A stretch of DNA of 64,000 nt, from positions 47,844,384 through 47,908,383 of the forward strand of contig NC_037093.1 of assembly GCF_002994745.2 (NCBI RefSeq). Direction: 5' to 3'. The stretch is from Rosa chinensis (lineage: Eukaryota; Streptophyta; Magnoliopsida; Rosales; Rosaceae). This document shows positions 22,761 to 34,325 of this stretch, piece by piece (positions within the stretch are counted from its first letter, which is position 1; every line of letters starts with the position of its first letter). The notes beneath the pieces were generated by a model, which searched no databases, was not told where the DNA came from, and saw only the letters and a program-made list of their open reading frames with translations. Both the position numbers and the translations under genes were made by a program.

Positions 22761-23866
22761 TAGAGTATAGGTAAAGAGTGCTAATTATATGAACAACAAA
22801 TAATAGCAAGTAATATCATGTACGTGGAGCTTATGACCATGTAACATGCATAATAGATAGCGGCAAGTGTAATAGATGTCCATATAAAATTTAGGAGCAG
22901 TGCTCGGTGAATATATGAAGCATTGTGAACTTGGACCTTTACTGAAGTATGTTGGATATATTCGAGCAAGTTAGGTTGTGTTTGAGAAAATTGGGTGTAA
23001 TTGAGCAGGTAGGCGTTGTTCGAGCATGCGGGATTTGGCCCAAGCAAGCTGTGGCTATGCTCAATATCCAAGCGAGTCATAACTCAAGCAAGTCGTAATC
23101 CGAACAAGTTTCATTAAGTCATAAGTGTCACAAACTTCTAAGCATGGCATAATTGTTTTAGGTGAGTGTCACTTTAAATTGATTTAAGCATGGCATGTGT
23201 ATAGCAGATGTACTAGTAACATTGATACATAGTGTAAGAATGCTTAAAGTCATAGAAGCATGTAAATGCATATCAAGTGTCATATATTATAGGCATGCTT
23301 AAAAATAGTAAAAGCATGTAAAGGCATGGCATGGCTCTAATTGCAAGAGCGTGTATTGAGATATAGCATTTTACTTATCTTCTGGCGATTCGAGTGGGTT
23401 TGAATTGGAATATAAGTACCCCAAATCATGTTGGAGTTGTCCAAGCATGACGCTCCATAGCTCTGGCGAAGTTCCTTAGTAGAAGGATGATTTCGCTAAT
23501 TAGAGAAGTGAGCGGTGATTATGTCTCCTTAATATAAGATAAAGTAAATGATTAGTATAGAATTTTGTAATAGTGTTAAATTCTTGTAAAATGTATTTAC
23601 CGGATAGCAATGGCAGTGAATTCAAGGGGTGCAATGTAATTTATATTAATGGTAAATTAACGTACTTTTATAAGTCACCTAGACAATGGCCGACCATATT
23701 GAACATGCTCATGACTATAATATGCATAGGTAGCCAAGTTGCTTGTGCAACAGACTAATTGAAGCATGCTAATAAATGCCAACTTTGATAATGATGGAGG
23801 AAAATGAGCTAAGCACCGATTAAATGTGTACACAAAACTTTGCGGGGGACGAGCAATATATATGTG
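22761..23866. other. Noncoding interior of the LARD
   Basis: AT-rich, with short dispersed repeats such as GTTTGAGCAAG/CCAAGCAAGC and AAGCATGTAAATGCAT. I see no gene, splice-consistent frame or terminal repeat. Confidence 0.5.
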
Positions 23867-23977
23867 TAGCTAAGTAGCTAGATTGTCGGTGCCCATGATA
23901 TAGTAGCTAAGTAGCTAGATTGTCGGTGCCCATGATATAGTAGCTAAGTAGCTAGATTGTTGGTGCCCATGATATAG
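23867..23977. repeat. 37-bp tandem repeat, three copies
   Basis: The unit TAGCTAAGTAGCTAGATTGT plus 17 more bases is repeated three times head to tail. Copies one and two are nearly identical and the third has one change (GTCGG to GTTGG) before diverging. Confidence 0.9.
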
Positions 23978-24639
23978 CCTAGATTGTTTAGGAAAATGTA
24001 AATGCATATTTCTAACATAAGTGTTGGTCAAAGAGTATCAGATATTGCTGCATATATATCATAAAGTTTGTGTATTCTTTTGAGAAAACAAAGATGCTAG
24101 GCATACATATCATATGGATAGGTATAGACATTGCATATCAATTATACTTCTCATTGTAACAGATCATCATGTGCAGTGACATAACTATATGTGGCAACTG
24201 CAGGGACCAAATGTCAAGTATACTAGATTATTGGTAAATAATGGGCTCATGCTTGACGAATTATTATTGACTAGTCGTGCAAAGTCTAGGCACGTGGTGT
24301 TTTTATAAAGCTCGATGAGCAGATAGAGTGAAAGGTAGAGTTAGCTTTGCTGGTTGCTTTGGCCACCATAGAAACTCAAAGTGTGACTGAATAATTGAAG
24401 GCTAAGTCTGCCTCAGTATATACATCTTTCAGCATGTGACATATGAGATTGGATGATCGCTGAACCATAATTAGGTGAGGCCGGAGTGGACCGATGATTG
24501 TTATTTAATCTAGGTGAGCTGCAAATAGATGACAGTCGAAGAGGTGACGGGCGACGGTGGCCAGTGCTGATCAAAGAAGATGATGGTGGGTGTCTTGTCA
24601 ATTTGGTGTCCAAATCAGATTTGAATTAGGGATGGTGGC

Positions 24640-25930
24640 AGTGACACGCACTTGTCGAATTGATCCTTGGCGGTGGTGTCAAGATTGATGTGTCAATCTT
24701 GCGCTGGCGGTGGCGGCAAGATTGCACTGGAGGTTGATGTCGGCGGCTATCGCTTGATGAATGAGACAAAGCTGGCAGCTGAAGTTGTGTTGGCGGTTAT
24801 CACTGTCAGCGGCTGGTTTGAGCGGCAAGTTATATTATCCTTGAGTAGGTGATAGGTCGGGCTCGTCAAGCTTGTTGCCATAGATGCCGCTGGGTGGACT
24901 TTGTTAGAGGTTTTGAACGCCACCTAAATTCGAAGTTTGAAGGTGCTTGGCGGGTGTCAAGATTGAAGTTGAAGATTGAAACTTAGCAAGTTTTGACGTA
25001 TGCCAACTTTCAAGAAGATTGAATCTAAAACTGATTATGGTCGACTCTTGACGGTGTGTCAAAGAGATTGAACCTTGACGGAGCTTTATATGACGACAGA
25101 ATAGATGAAGAGAGTTGTTCGTCAAGTTGCATTGACGGTCGTCAATCCGTATTGACGGAGGAGATGAAGATTTGGCTTCCGTCAAGTTGGTGCACTGCTG
25201 CTCTTAGTAGATGGCTCTTGGATGAGGCTCATTATACTTGTCGGAGTGAATTTGACGCTAAGCTTCCGGCATTTGTAGGAGGTTTCGACCACCACAGAGA
25301 CTGGAATCCTGAAGCCTTGTGCTGATGAGTGCAAAGACTGGGCTATAATATATGCTTGACGGACTACATTATTGTTGCCGTTGGAGGTGCTTGCTGGAAA
25401 TGGGTGCCTGGCAGAGGTGTGATATTGATGAAACTGTGAGGCGCTATTGCTATGCTTGATGGACTGACATTTGTGGTGCATTGATCTTAGCAGTGCTTTG
25501 ATCGAAGAGCATGGCGGAGGCTCTTGGCAGAGCTTTGCTTGGCGGTTGCCACTTGGTGGTGCAATAAGCAGAAGGATGTGGTGGTGCGTCAATGTGTTTG
25601 TCGCCAACAAAGCAAGCTTCTCGTGTTCTTTCTGGCTGTCCAGAGTAAATGGCAGCATACCTTTTTTTTTTTGTGCTCATTACCGCCGGGTATAGGATGA
25701 TGTTGCCGTAAGGCTGATGCTGCTGGAGATTGCGGCAAGGCTAGGCTTGACGGAGGGATGTGACGCTAGGCTTGGCAGTGCGCACCTTGGAGTTTGGAGG
25801 TTTAGTGTTGTTGCTATTGGCTTGACTGAGGGATGTGACTGGAGAGGGATCAAGTTGGGTGTGAGGAAGTCAAAGCATAAGGCTCCGTCAAAGCCCAAAG
25901 CATGAGACTCCGTCACATGAGTGGGTGTCC
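24640..25930. other. GC-rich unassigned segment
   Basis: Higher GC than its surroundings, with repeated TTGACGG, GGTGGCGG and GGCAAG words and several 60-160-codon frames on both strands (longest 25182-25658, minus). No frame shows a domain, consistent codon pattern or splice-compatible extension. A short direct repeat (GAGGGATGTGAC, about 25755 and 25829) is present. It may be captured or expanded repeat sequence; function unknown. Confidence 0.4.
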
Positions 25931-26092
25931 AGAGTAATATTCTGGGTGACTAGAGTAAATTGGCAACCTTTTTTTTTTTTAAGTTGCCGTTGACCATCAT
26001 GAATTGTCATCATTGAACTATCGTTGACCATCCTAGAATTGACGTTGACTGAGCTCAAGTGTGTGATAGTGACGAAGCCATTATATCGACTT

Positions 26093-26109
26093 CCTACAAA
26101 CAGTGCTAA
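26093..26109 (-). promoter_or_regulatory. Decayed PBS of the LARD
   Basis: On the minus strand, TTAGCACTGTTTGTAGG follows the LTR. It matches the Tat-type TTGGCGCCGTCTGTGGG form except for G-to-A and C-to-T changes typical of cytosine deamination. Confidence 0.65.
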
Positions 26110-26581
26110 TATTAATGTGTGTGACTGAGGGTCTTGTTAACGTTAGAGAGAAAGAGTGAGAGACACGATGTATAGCAGTTCGTCTCCCACCTTAACAGGA
26201 GACTATGTCCACTTGAAATGTTTAACTAGTGTTTGGGCCTTGCGGCCTAATAGGATTACAAGAGTTGTAATGGAGTGTGAAATAAATGGGAAGGAGTCAC
26301 CTTTTATAGGGAAGGGAGGCTCCTTCATTTACATGTTTTTCAATGTGGGACACAAAGTCCCTTGCTAGTCTAGAAAGCTTGTTGTGAAGGTATTGGTGAG
26401 GAAGGGAAAGTGGCTTCCTGGTGAGCTCTTGGCTGCTTCCGACTACCACGGGGTAGCTTGGATGTCAGGCTATGGGATGCATGTTGCGGTTGGGTCCCAC
26501 CATGACTTGAGGGCCCCCTAAGAGGGTGTTACATATGCTTGGTGACATAGTTATTTCTCCATACTAGTGGAGGTATCTATA
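26110..26581 (-). repeat. 5' LTR of the LARD
   Basis: 472 bp, uninterrupted partner of 17713-21314. Its intact site fixes the insertion point of the nested solo LTR. Confidence 0.88.
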
Positions 26582-26586
26582 GTTCA

Positions 26587-27831
26587 GGAAGGGAAAAGCT
26601 TTAAGGATGCTGCCCTAGGTGTTGGCAATGTATTTGTGGGAAAGTCTGGAAAAGGAGTGCTGTTTGAGGAGGAACCAAATGAAAGTGAGTCTGATAGTGA
26701 AGGTGATGGGGTGATTCATTTTCTAGCTTTCCCATGATGATTTCAAAAAAGTTGTGTCTGATAACTGGAAAAATCCGGTAAACACAAATGCTCTTAAAAA
26801 CTTCTTAGCAATTAAAAACCATTTTTTTGTTTTCATTAAGATTTGGAATAAAACAGTGTTTGGAGATATCTTTAAGAAAACGACTCTTCTGCATGACAAA
26901 AGCCTTAAGATACAACAACAACTTATGTTGTTCCCTAACTCTACCTATCTGCAGGATCAAGATGCTAGAGTCAAAGATGTTCTAGCTCAGATGAAGAGTT
27001 ATCCTGGGACCCAAAAAGCCAAATCCAACTAGTTAACCTTGGGGGACAAGAACACCAAGTTCTTTCAAACCCAAGTTAAGATGAGAAGAAAAAGGAATCA
27101 CATTACATAATAAAGACAACAATGGTTTTGGCTACCATTTCATTCCCTATTTTTTGTAGGACTTCAAAATGAGATTCACTAGTAGCAGCCAACCGAGTGA
27201 TAGTGACATTGCAGATTTCCTGACAAATCAGGACAAAACAGAATTATTAAAACTAGTTACTGAGGAGGAAATTCGAGAGGCCTTATTCTCAATAGGACCA
27301 CTCAAGGCCCAAGACCAAATGGTCTACATGCCATGTTCTTCCAATTTTCCTCTTATCGACCTAAACCATACCAATATAGCTTTAATCCCAAAGATTGATA
27401 AACCTAAACTTGTCTCTCGTTTTAGACCAATTAGCTTATGTAATGTCAGCTACAATATAATAACAAAAGTCTTGGTTAAAAGGCTTAGACCTCTGCTGGA
27501 AAAGTGCATCTCTAAAAACTAAGGTGCTTTTGCCCTTGGGAGGACTATCCAAGATAACATTCTTATAGCTCACGAGCTAATCTCTAATTTCAAAAAAAAA
27601 AAAAAAAAAAAAAAAGGAACTCAACTGCTATGGCAGTTAAACTCGATTCAGAAAAAGCTTATGCTATTATGGATTGGAAGTTTATTCACAATTGCCTTTC
27701 AAAATTTGGATTTCATCCTATTTGGTTTAATAGAGTCATGAATTGTATTTCTAGTGTCCCTTTCTCCTTGATCATTAATGGAAATGGTGAAGGTTGGTTC
27801 AAACCAACCAGAGGAATTAGAAAAGTGGATC
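26587..27831 (+). pseudogene. LINE ORF1 end and ORF2 reverse transcriptase, first part
   Basis: 26587-26738 finishes ORF1 with an acidic tail (EEEPNESESDSEGDG). 26754-27030 is the pre-RT linker (IWNKTVFGDIFKK...). RT fingers and palm follow: 27169-27522 includes EEEIREALFSIGPLKAQ, NIALIPKIDKP and FRPISLCNVSYNIITK. A run of 24 A (27592-27615) shifts the frame; 27630 onward resumes with AVKLDSEKAYAIMDW, the motif-A region. The endonuclease that should precede the linker is absent, an internal deletion. The block is interrupted at 27832 by a solo-LTR-like insertion and resumes at 29192. Confidence 0.88.
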
Positions 27832-29186
27832 TGATCGGATATTTTTATGCCAATAATTTTCCTACATCCGATTTAAGAATGTCAATTGTAGATAGGGAAG
27901 AAGCAGGGTCTCCCGCAGAGGACTTATGGAACTAATTGTAAGACTTTCCAAGTTTAAAAGTTTATTGAAGTTGTGAAAACAATTAAAAGTAAATAACAAA
28001 TAACGAAATTGCTTAAGGTTGAGAACCAACATATGAACAGAAGTCAAGGAATGCATCCACCGCCAATCAATCATGTATGCAAACCATGTTTAACCTAGTC
28101 TTATCCATACATGGATAAAGATGCTCAAGTTAACTCACTGTTAGAATTAACCTATTGTTTTTCCTTATATGTATGCTAAGTGAGAGAAAAGCTCTACACC
28201 TAACCTACTTTCTAAGCATGCAACCTAGGTTAAGCAACTCTAGATTTAAGACATAGAAATCATTATGCAAAAGAAAAACGAGACATCACAAGGCATCTCA
28301 AGTACGACGCGTCTCAATTAACCTTGGAACCTAAAAACAAATCTTATGCTTAGATATTTTGCTACTCTTGAACTCTCAAAGGGACCTTATCAAACTAGGG
28401 GCAGGCAATGATTGTTAATAGCAATAGAATCCTAAACATGCAATCTAAGTTGGCCACCAAAGATAACACATAAAGAATTCATGAATGTAAAATTGGAAAT
28501 TAGCAGGTTCTCGTCCAATAAATAAACAAAACTAATTAAATATCATAGCATGGCATACAATCATGATTGGGGCTTTAATAGCCCCCAACTACTAAGAAAT
28601 TAGTTGCACATAGTTTGAATTGAAAGCACACAAGAGTTCAGAAGAAAGAAAATGAGAAATCCTAAAACTGAAGTTGAAAATAGTCGGAATTCGACTAGTC
28701 TAAAAATGGATTCGACTAGTCTAAAATCGCTTTGTTCAAGTTCTTATGCCCGGGTTCTCTGCTTAATTCTCGCGTGTAAGAATGCTCTCGTTAGCTTTTC
28801 TAGCCTTTTTACAGTGCTCTTGAGTTCTCTTTCATTCCCTTTTGGTTTTAGATTCTTTGAGGTGTAAAGAAAACTAACTTCTTGATTCTCTGCTTGAATT
28901 AGGATTTCTCCACATCACTTTTTCCAATGAGAATAAACCATGTCATCACCAATATTTTCTGAGTATTTCTCCTTTAATTGCTGCGATTTCCATGGATTGG
29001 GCTTCTCGATCCATCAAGGTCTCCTACTCGGGTCTAAAATCCAAGATTTTCCTTATTACGCATCTTTCTTCCGTATTATCTCTTTTTTGTATATTTGCTT
29101 TGAAAAACCTAGAATATATAAGAAACCAACAAAGATTAATATAGGAATTAACCATATAAATGTCACCTAAAATGATAAGCCTATGA
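27832..29186. mobile_element. Solo-LTR-like insertion in LINE RT
   Basis: 1,355 bp flanked by the perfect duplication GGATC (27827-27831 and 29187-29191). Removing it plus one duplication restores the LINE motif D-P-L-S-P-Y in frame. It begins TGATCGGATATTTT and ends GCCTATGA, so its 3' end lacks the canonical CA, perhaps by mutation. It is noncoding, with ACTAGTCTAAAA duplicated at 28697 and 28714. It is probably a solo LTR of an Athila/Ogre-like family (inference). Confidence 0.75.
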
Positions 29187-29191
29187 GGATC

Positions 29192-31295
29192 CCTTATCCC
29201 CTTACATTTTTGTCCTTTGTATGGAGCCTTTTATCAATACATGAACAAGTTAGTTGAAAAGTCAAAGACTCATGTTGGTCTTCTATCGTTTCTTTTAGGC
29301 TTCAGAATTTCAAATTTGGTTTTTGCTGATGGCTGCCTTATCTTTGCAAAAGCTTCTCCTAAAGGAGCTAGGAACATCCTTAAAACCCTGAATAGCTTCT
29401 CTCTTGCCTCAGGACAGAAAATCAACTTTAATAAATCCTCTCTCCCAATGTCCCCAATAGATTAAAACATGATATTGATAGAGTATCCAACAGAAAAATA
29501 CCGTAGGGAAGTATCTAAGCATCCATAATGTGGTGTTTTGGAAAGACCCCATCAATGTCAAAGAGTTGTTACTTAGAATTACCAAAAAGCTTGCTGGCTG
29601 GAAAAAAGGAACCTTATAAAGGGCTGGAAGGGCCACTTTAATTAAAACAAACTTAGCTGGAATACCTAACCATGTTATGTCCTGTTTCAAATACCCTGCA
29701 AAATTTTCTAAAGCAATTGACAAGGAAGCTCAGGATTTCCTCTAGGGCTCGAGTGCAAACAACCCCCCAGTTGCATGGGATAAGGTCTGCACACCTAAGT
29801 CCATTGGTGGCTTAGGAATAAGACCAGCTGCCTATTTCAACAATGCTGCTATTACCAAGCTTGCTTGGATGATAATTTCTGAGCCTAGTAACTGGTGGGT
29901 TCAAATTATGAAAAAGAAATACCTTAGGAAGAATTCTTTCTTCCAGGTTAAGAAAAAACAGTCCAATTCCTGGAATGGAATTTTAGACTATAAGAACATC
30001 ATAAGCCAGGGGATCAGATGGACAGTAGGGAATGGTAAAAGTATAAATTTCTGGACCATCAATTGGGTTTTTCCTTTCCCTCTTATTAATCTTATTCCTG
30101 ATGTTCAAAAAAGTTCCATTAACTAGAATTCTACTTTAAGTGAATGCATTACAGGTCACCATTAGAACAATGCAAAACTACTGAGCTGCCAAGATCAAGG
30201 TACAGTTAATCAAATTATGGGAATCCTATACCAATCAACAACCATGAGGATACCTTTATTTGGGGACCAGCTGCAAATGGTAAGTTCTCTGTTAAGACTG
30301 CTACTTGGTTACAATGCAAAAACTCTGATAAACATCCTCAAATCAAACTCATTAACAAAATGTGGAAGTTAAATCTGCCACCAAAAATAAAGATGTTTAG
30401 TTGACTTCTCCTTAGGGAAAGACTGAAACGAAAGACATCTCAAGATTCAACTTAATAAATGATAATAGCTGCTCCTTATGCAACTCTGATTTAGTGACTG
30501 TCCTTTTACGATGGAAGTTTGAAAACCTTCTAATTTGCATAACCTCCAGGACTAAAGTAGTGGCTACTTAGAGGTTTTTAACTCTATTTTTTTTAAACAA
30601 GCACTGTGATAAAGAGCTTTTTATGAAACTCTTAATGATTTGTTGGCAAATCTGAAAAGCCAGAAATGATTGTTCTTTCAGGAACATAAACACATCCAGG
30701 TTCAGTAGCAGTTGAACTCCAAAAGGTTAATGTAGAACATAACATGGTAGAGATACGGGGAGTTCCAAAAAACAACTCTGGTGCAATCAAATGGCACCCT
30801 CCCCCCAACTCTACTATCAAGATCAACTTTGATTGATTTGTTTCCAAAAACTCTGCAGCCTGCGGGTTTATCCTCAGAAATTCAAATAATAACATCATAG
30901 CAGCTGTATCAAAAATTGTTGGGCGCATATCAGTTCCTATTGCAGAGGCTTTAGCGCTAAGGGACAGTCTTTGGTATGCTCATCAGAAAGGAGTTGAAAG
31001 AATTTAGGTTGAAGGAGATTCAAAACTAGTCATTAATGCAGTAAAAGGCAAGCTCAGTCCTCCTTGGAGAATTTCACAAATGGTACTGGACATCAAGAAG
31101 ATAGCTGCAGGATTCGAAGAAGTCATTTTCAAACATATTCTAAGGGAAGCCAATTTCACTGCAGACGCTTGCGCACATTTAAGTCATGCTAACAACAGAG
31201 AAAGAGTTTGGGGAAGCCGTCTCCCTCCAAGCATTACTAGAGCCATTCTGTTTGACCAGTTCGGAACTTGGTGTCCTAAAGGAACCTCCTTATCC
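29192..31295 (+). pseudogene. LINE ORF2, RT palm/thumb to RNase H
   Basis: Continues RT: DPLSPYIFVLCMEPFYQYMN, then LVFADGCLIFAKAS, where the catalytic [YF]ADD box has become FADG (second aspartate lost, about 29330). Then GQKINFNKS, and at 29740-30120 the thumb/zf-RVT region (AWDKVCTPKSIGGLGIRP..., RWTVGNGKSINFW). From about 30790 an RNase H domain: IKINFD, AACGFILRNSNN, EALALRDSLWYA and ANFTADACAHLS. Multiple stops and small shifts occur. The A14 tail follows at 31296. Confidence 0.9.
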
Positions 31296-31309
31296 AAAAA
31301 AAAAAAAAA

Positions 31310-32489
31310 GATCTGCGTCTCACCGTGGGCCATCCAAAAACTGAATAAATAATATAATTTAAGAAGGAAACCGTGGTTGTCTGCCCTCTAAAATCGATCA
31401 TCTACATTATATCCATTTGAGTGAGAACCTGGCAGTAGGCCAATAGTTCATGTATTCATTTATCAAGCAAGAAGTAAAAACAGAAATCCAGAAGGAAGAT
31501 AGAAAACTTAAGTCTTGGGTAAAATGCCTGAAGTGCCAGAATGGAGGAGAGTATCTAATCCACATAACTGACCCGTTCCCCTTTTCTTCCACCATTTGTT
31601 TTCTCATCAATCATCATATTTGTAAATGAGTGACACGACTTCGTGCCTTAACTTGGCACAGGAACCTTGACTTTATGGATATACATTGATTTCATGGATT
31701 ACATCTTTGACAGATGCTCCAAGTATCATCACATCTTCAAGTGGCCTGTATTTTAAACAAAGGCATGTAGCTTAGAGCTCTAAAAATACCACGCAACTAA
31801 ATCTTCCTAAAATGTACTATATAATAGCAAACATTAGAAATCTACAGACAGCTTCTGTCTGCATATGATGCATGGTGCAGGGAGGTTATGGAAACCCATG
31901 TAAAATGTGCCATAATAGCTTCACCCCTTGTCTTTCTTTCTTCTTATTGGTATCTTCCTTAGCAGATTTGCTTTTACCTTACATGGTTATGTTAAGGCAA
32001 TTTAACTTGCCATCTGAAGAAATTCATGCTATTGCTCACATGATCAACACATTGACTACATTGATCAATATACTCCAACCAATGGCACATTTATCAATTT
32101 TTATCTACCCCAGTAAATAAGCACTAAGCAGAGTCCTAAAAATTGATAATCTTAACTAGTGAATACTTCAAAAGTAAAGATAAAAACAGAAACAATGTCC
32201 AAGCTATTGTGAGATATGAGTGAATCAAATAAAATTGTTCAACACATCTCCCTACTCGGTATCACAAACTTGACTCCAAAATTATGAATATGGCAACAAA
32301 CATAGAAGAGGGAACTGGCTAGCTGTTCATCATCCAATAAACATAATTGCAGGTGACCTAACTTGCTTAAGTTAAATCACCCATTGACATTAATCTCTTT
32401 CTCTCCCTTCAGCTTTATGAAAATTCTGAGACTCATCTTTACATGAGCTCGGATTGTAGCTTACTACAGCATCTATTTTCACCCTAAAC
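31310..32489. other. Intergenic, AT-rich
   Basis: No gene or repeat boundary is recognised. It probably contains the 3' flank of the cyclophilin-like gene on the minus strand. Confidence 0.5.
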
Positions 32490-33614
32490 TGAGATTTTGA
32501 CTACATGAAGGAGGTGCTACCTAGTTCAGGAACAAATATGACTGGAACCATTGTCTGGTTTGAGAAGAAAATTCAAACAGTAGAAGCCAACTCTTGTTGA
32601 AAAGAATGATCGAGAATAACACTACGAAGGAATACCTATCATTGTCATCAGTTGGGACATTGCCAATTTCTACGATTGTATCCATTCCTCTGCAAACTCT
32701 TCCAAATATGGTGTGCTTTCCTGAATGAGCACAGAAACAAAGTGATGTCACCATTCTAGTATTTTCAATAGAAGGGCAGTGTAGTGATGTCTCATGCAGT
32801 AAACAACTGAAATGAGGCCATTAACAGTAGAGACATTTTGTAGACAAGGAAAAAAGGGTCTTTTGGCAAGCTAGTGATGCAACAGAGTCTAACAGTTCTA
32901 ATTAATAAAGCTGTATTACCGTCCAGTGATGGACATGGTGCCAGCGTGATGAAGAACTGGGTTCCATTCGTATTTGGACCAGTATTTGCCATGGATAGAA
33001 TGCCCGCTGCAGTATGATTCAACTGGGGTTTTATCTCGTCCTCAAATTTTGCACTGAAACTCAAAAGAGAATAGTCCTCTTTAATTACATGACTGATGAA
33101 AGTGGTGCTAAAAGTTAATTCAGAGTTGACAAAACTTGAGTGCATGACTTGACAATTTTATAAAAATAAAAATTACCCGTAAATTGATTTTATACCCTTT
33201 CCTGTCCCAGAAAGATCACCAGCTTGCACTAAAAAATTCTAACATCAGCAGATAACACAAAAGATTTCAACTTTTAATTTCGAAAGATAGTATATATAAT
33301 TAAGGAGAGGAATTTCTGTGACCTTGATGACTCTGTGGAATGTGACACCGTCATAATGATGCCCGCGTGAGAGCTCCATGAAGTTTCTGCAAGCCCTGGG
33401 TGCGTCCTTGTAGTAGAGCTATGAGTGGTGAACGATTTGAACACATAGACATATACGAACAATTAGTACATTATTGGAAAGTAAAGGAGCAAGAGAATAC
33501 TCAAGTAAACTATGGGAAGGGATACCGGATTAATATTACCTCAACGGTGAGATCACCAAACGATGTTTCTAGGGTCACCGACCTTGAGTAGTCTTCATCT
33601 GCGATTGACGACAT
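32490..33614 (-). pseudogene. CYP18-2: Cyclophilin (PPIL1/CYP18-2 type) gene or young pseudogene
   Basis: Peptidyl-prolyl cis-trans isomerase of the spliceosome-associated PPIL1 class. Five exons with GT-AG introns: 33614-33540 (MSSIADEDYSRSVTLETSFG), 33418-33323 (LYYKDAPRACRNFMELSRG...TFHRVIK), 33238-33177 (NFLVQAGDLSGTGKG), 33053-32920 ([20 protein letters not shown]...QFFITLAP) and 32720-32636 (GKHTIFGRVCRGMDTIVEIG). They join in frame to about 151 residues of the roughly 164 expected. The catalytic arginine region FHRV and the QFF motif are kept. The last exon is doubtful: a sequence reading HVVKISV lies near 32490 but out of phase with the preceding donor, and several usually invariant residues (GGDPTGTGRGG) are changed (AGDLSGTGKGI). 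It is therefore either a divergent gene with a different 3' end or a pseudogene. Confidence 0.8.
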
Positions 33615-33739
33615 CTTTCAGACTCGCAGAGTGGGAAAGACTTAATCTTGGAGACACTATCTTTCCTTTTTCACCTCTGTAGTCTGCACCAAGAAAAAGA
33701 TTTAAAAAAAAGGAAAGGGTTTTAACCTCTCTTTGTTAA

Positions 33740-34210
33740 GACCAAGCCCACATCTTATGGTAGCTAGCATTCCTCTAGTGGTAGTTGGGCCCAAAATGTC
33801 GGATTGGTTCTAACATAAAGAGGTCAAAACTCTTTTCTTTTTATTTTTTATTCTTTAGATTTTAGAAGTAAAAATTATATGTGAATTCAATATTTATTAC
33901 ATTGAAAAATAAGCTCTATTTTTTCAAGTCTACTCTTCTAATAAATGTCCCACATTTTTTCCTTTCTTTCGTTTAAGATGTTTAAAGTACTTTTGTATAT
34001 TTTTTGAATAAATATCATATCGATATATCTTTATCATTAAACTCAAACCAGAATGGGTCATTACATATCTTTCTTCTACCTATATTTTTCCCTATTATTT
34101 ATGTTCTTATTTTTTTAAAATTTAACTCAAATAAAAACACAGTTAATAGGAGAAAATATCAATTTAGTCACTCAATTATGATTCAGTCGATAATTTAGTC
34201 ACTCAATTTT
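33740..34210. repeat. 470-bp direct duplication, copy 1
   Basis: ACCAAGCCCACATCTTATGG... to ...TTTGAAAAATATCACTT closely matches 36019-36490 in the same orientation. Both contain CATATCGATATATCT and repeated TTTAGTCACTYAA words. The ends lack TG/CA, so these do not look like LTRs. Confidence 0.85.
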
Positions 34211-34325
34211 GAAAAATATCACTTAACTTTAACTCTATTATACATTTTAGTCACTCATTCAACAACCGTTAACTTTTCTTTTAAGTCATTGTGAATTATA
34301 TATATATACTAAAGCAAGGTTTTTG

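Larger units (their letters stand above)
17713..26581 (-). mobile_element. Non-autonomous LTR retrotransposon (LARD-like), minus strand
   Basis: Ends are LTRs 17713-21314 (carrying a nested 3.1-kb solo LTR) and 26110-26581. Flanking 5-mers ATTCA (17708-17712) and GTTCA (26582-26586) form a target duplication with one change. The PPT is next to the left LTR (plus-strand AGTACCCGAAGTCCC at 21315) and a decayed PBS is next to the right one (26093-26109), so it is oriented on the minus strand. The 4.8-kb interior encodes no recognisable gag or pol. It contains tandem repeats (21540-21930, 23867-23977), a block shared with the Tat element at 38.0-39.1 kb, and a GC-rich unassigned part (24640-25930). 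It is probably a deletion derivative of a Tat-type element. Confidence 0.85.
17238..31309 (+). mobile_element. LINE (L1-type), old, split by two later insertions
   Basis: One non-LTR retrotransposon in three pieces: 17238-17712, 26587-27831 and 29192-31309, ending in A14 (31296-31309). Excising the two insertions restores reading continuity at both junctions: across 17707-17712/26587 the frame reads through (TRLIQEGKSF), and across 27831/29192 it gives the conserved RGIR..DPLSPY motif of RT. ORF1 keeps only its zinc knuckle onward. ORF2 lacks the endonuclease, keeps RT, and ends with an RNase H domain, typical of plant L1 elements. The copy is 5' truncated and has many stops. The 5' end is approximate, and I could not find its target duplication. 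Confidence 0.85.

Noticed and set aside
23867..23977. CRISPR-like short repeat series
   Set aside because: The units are directly tandem with no spacers and the context is a plant nuclear genome.
24667..25916. Cluster of 60-160-codon frames in a GC-rich segment
   Set aside because: No domain, consistent strand, splice-compatible joins or conserved motif. Kept only as an unassigned segment.
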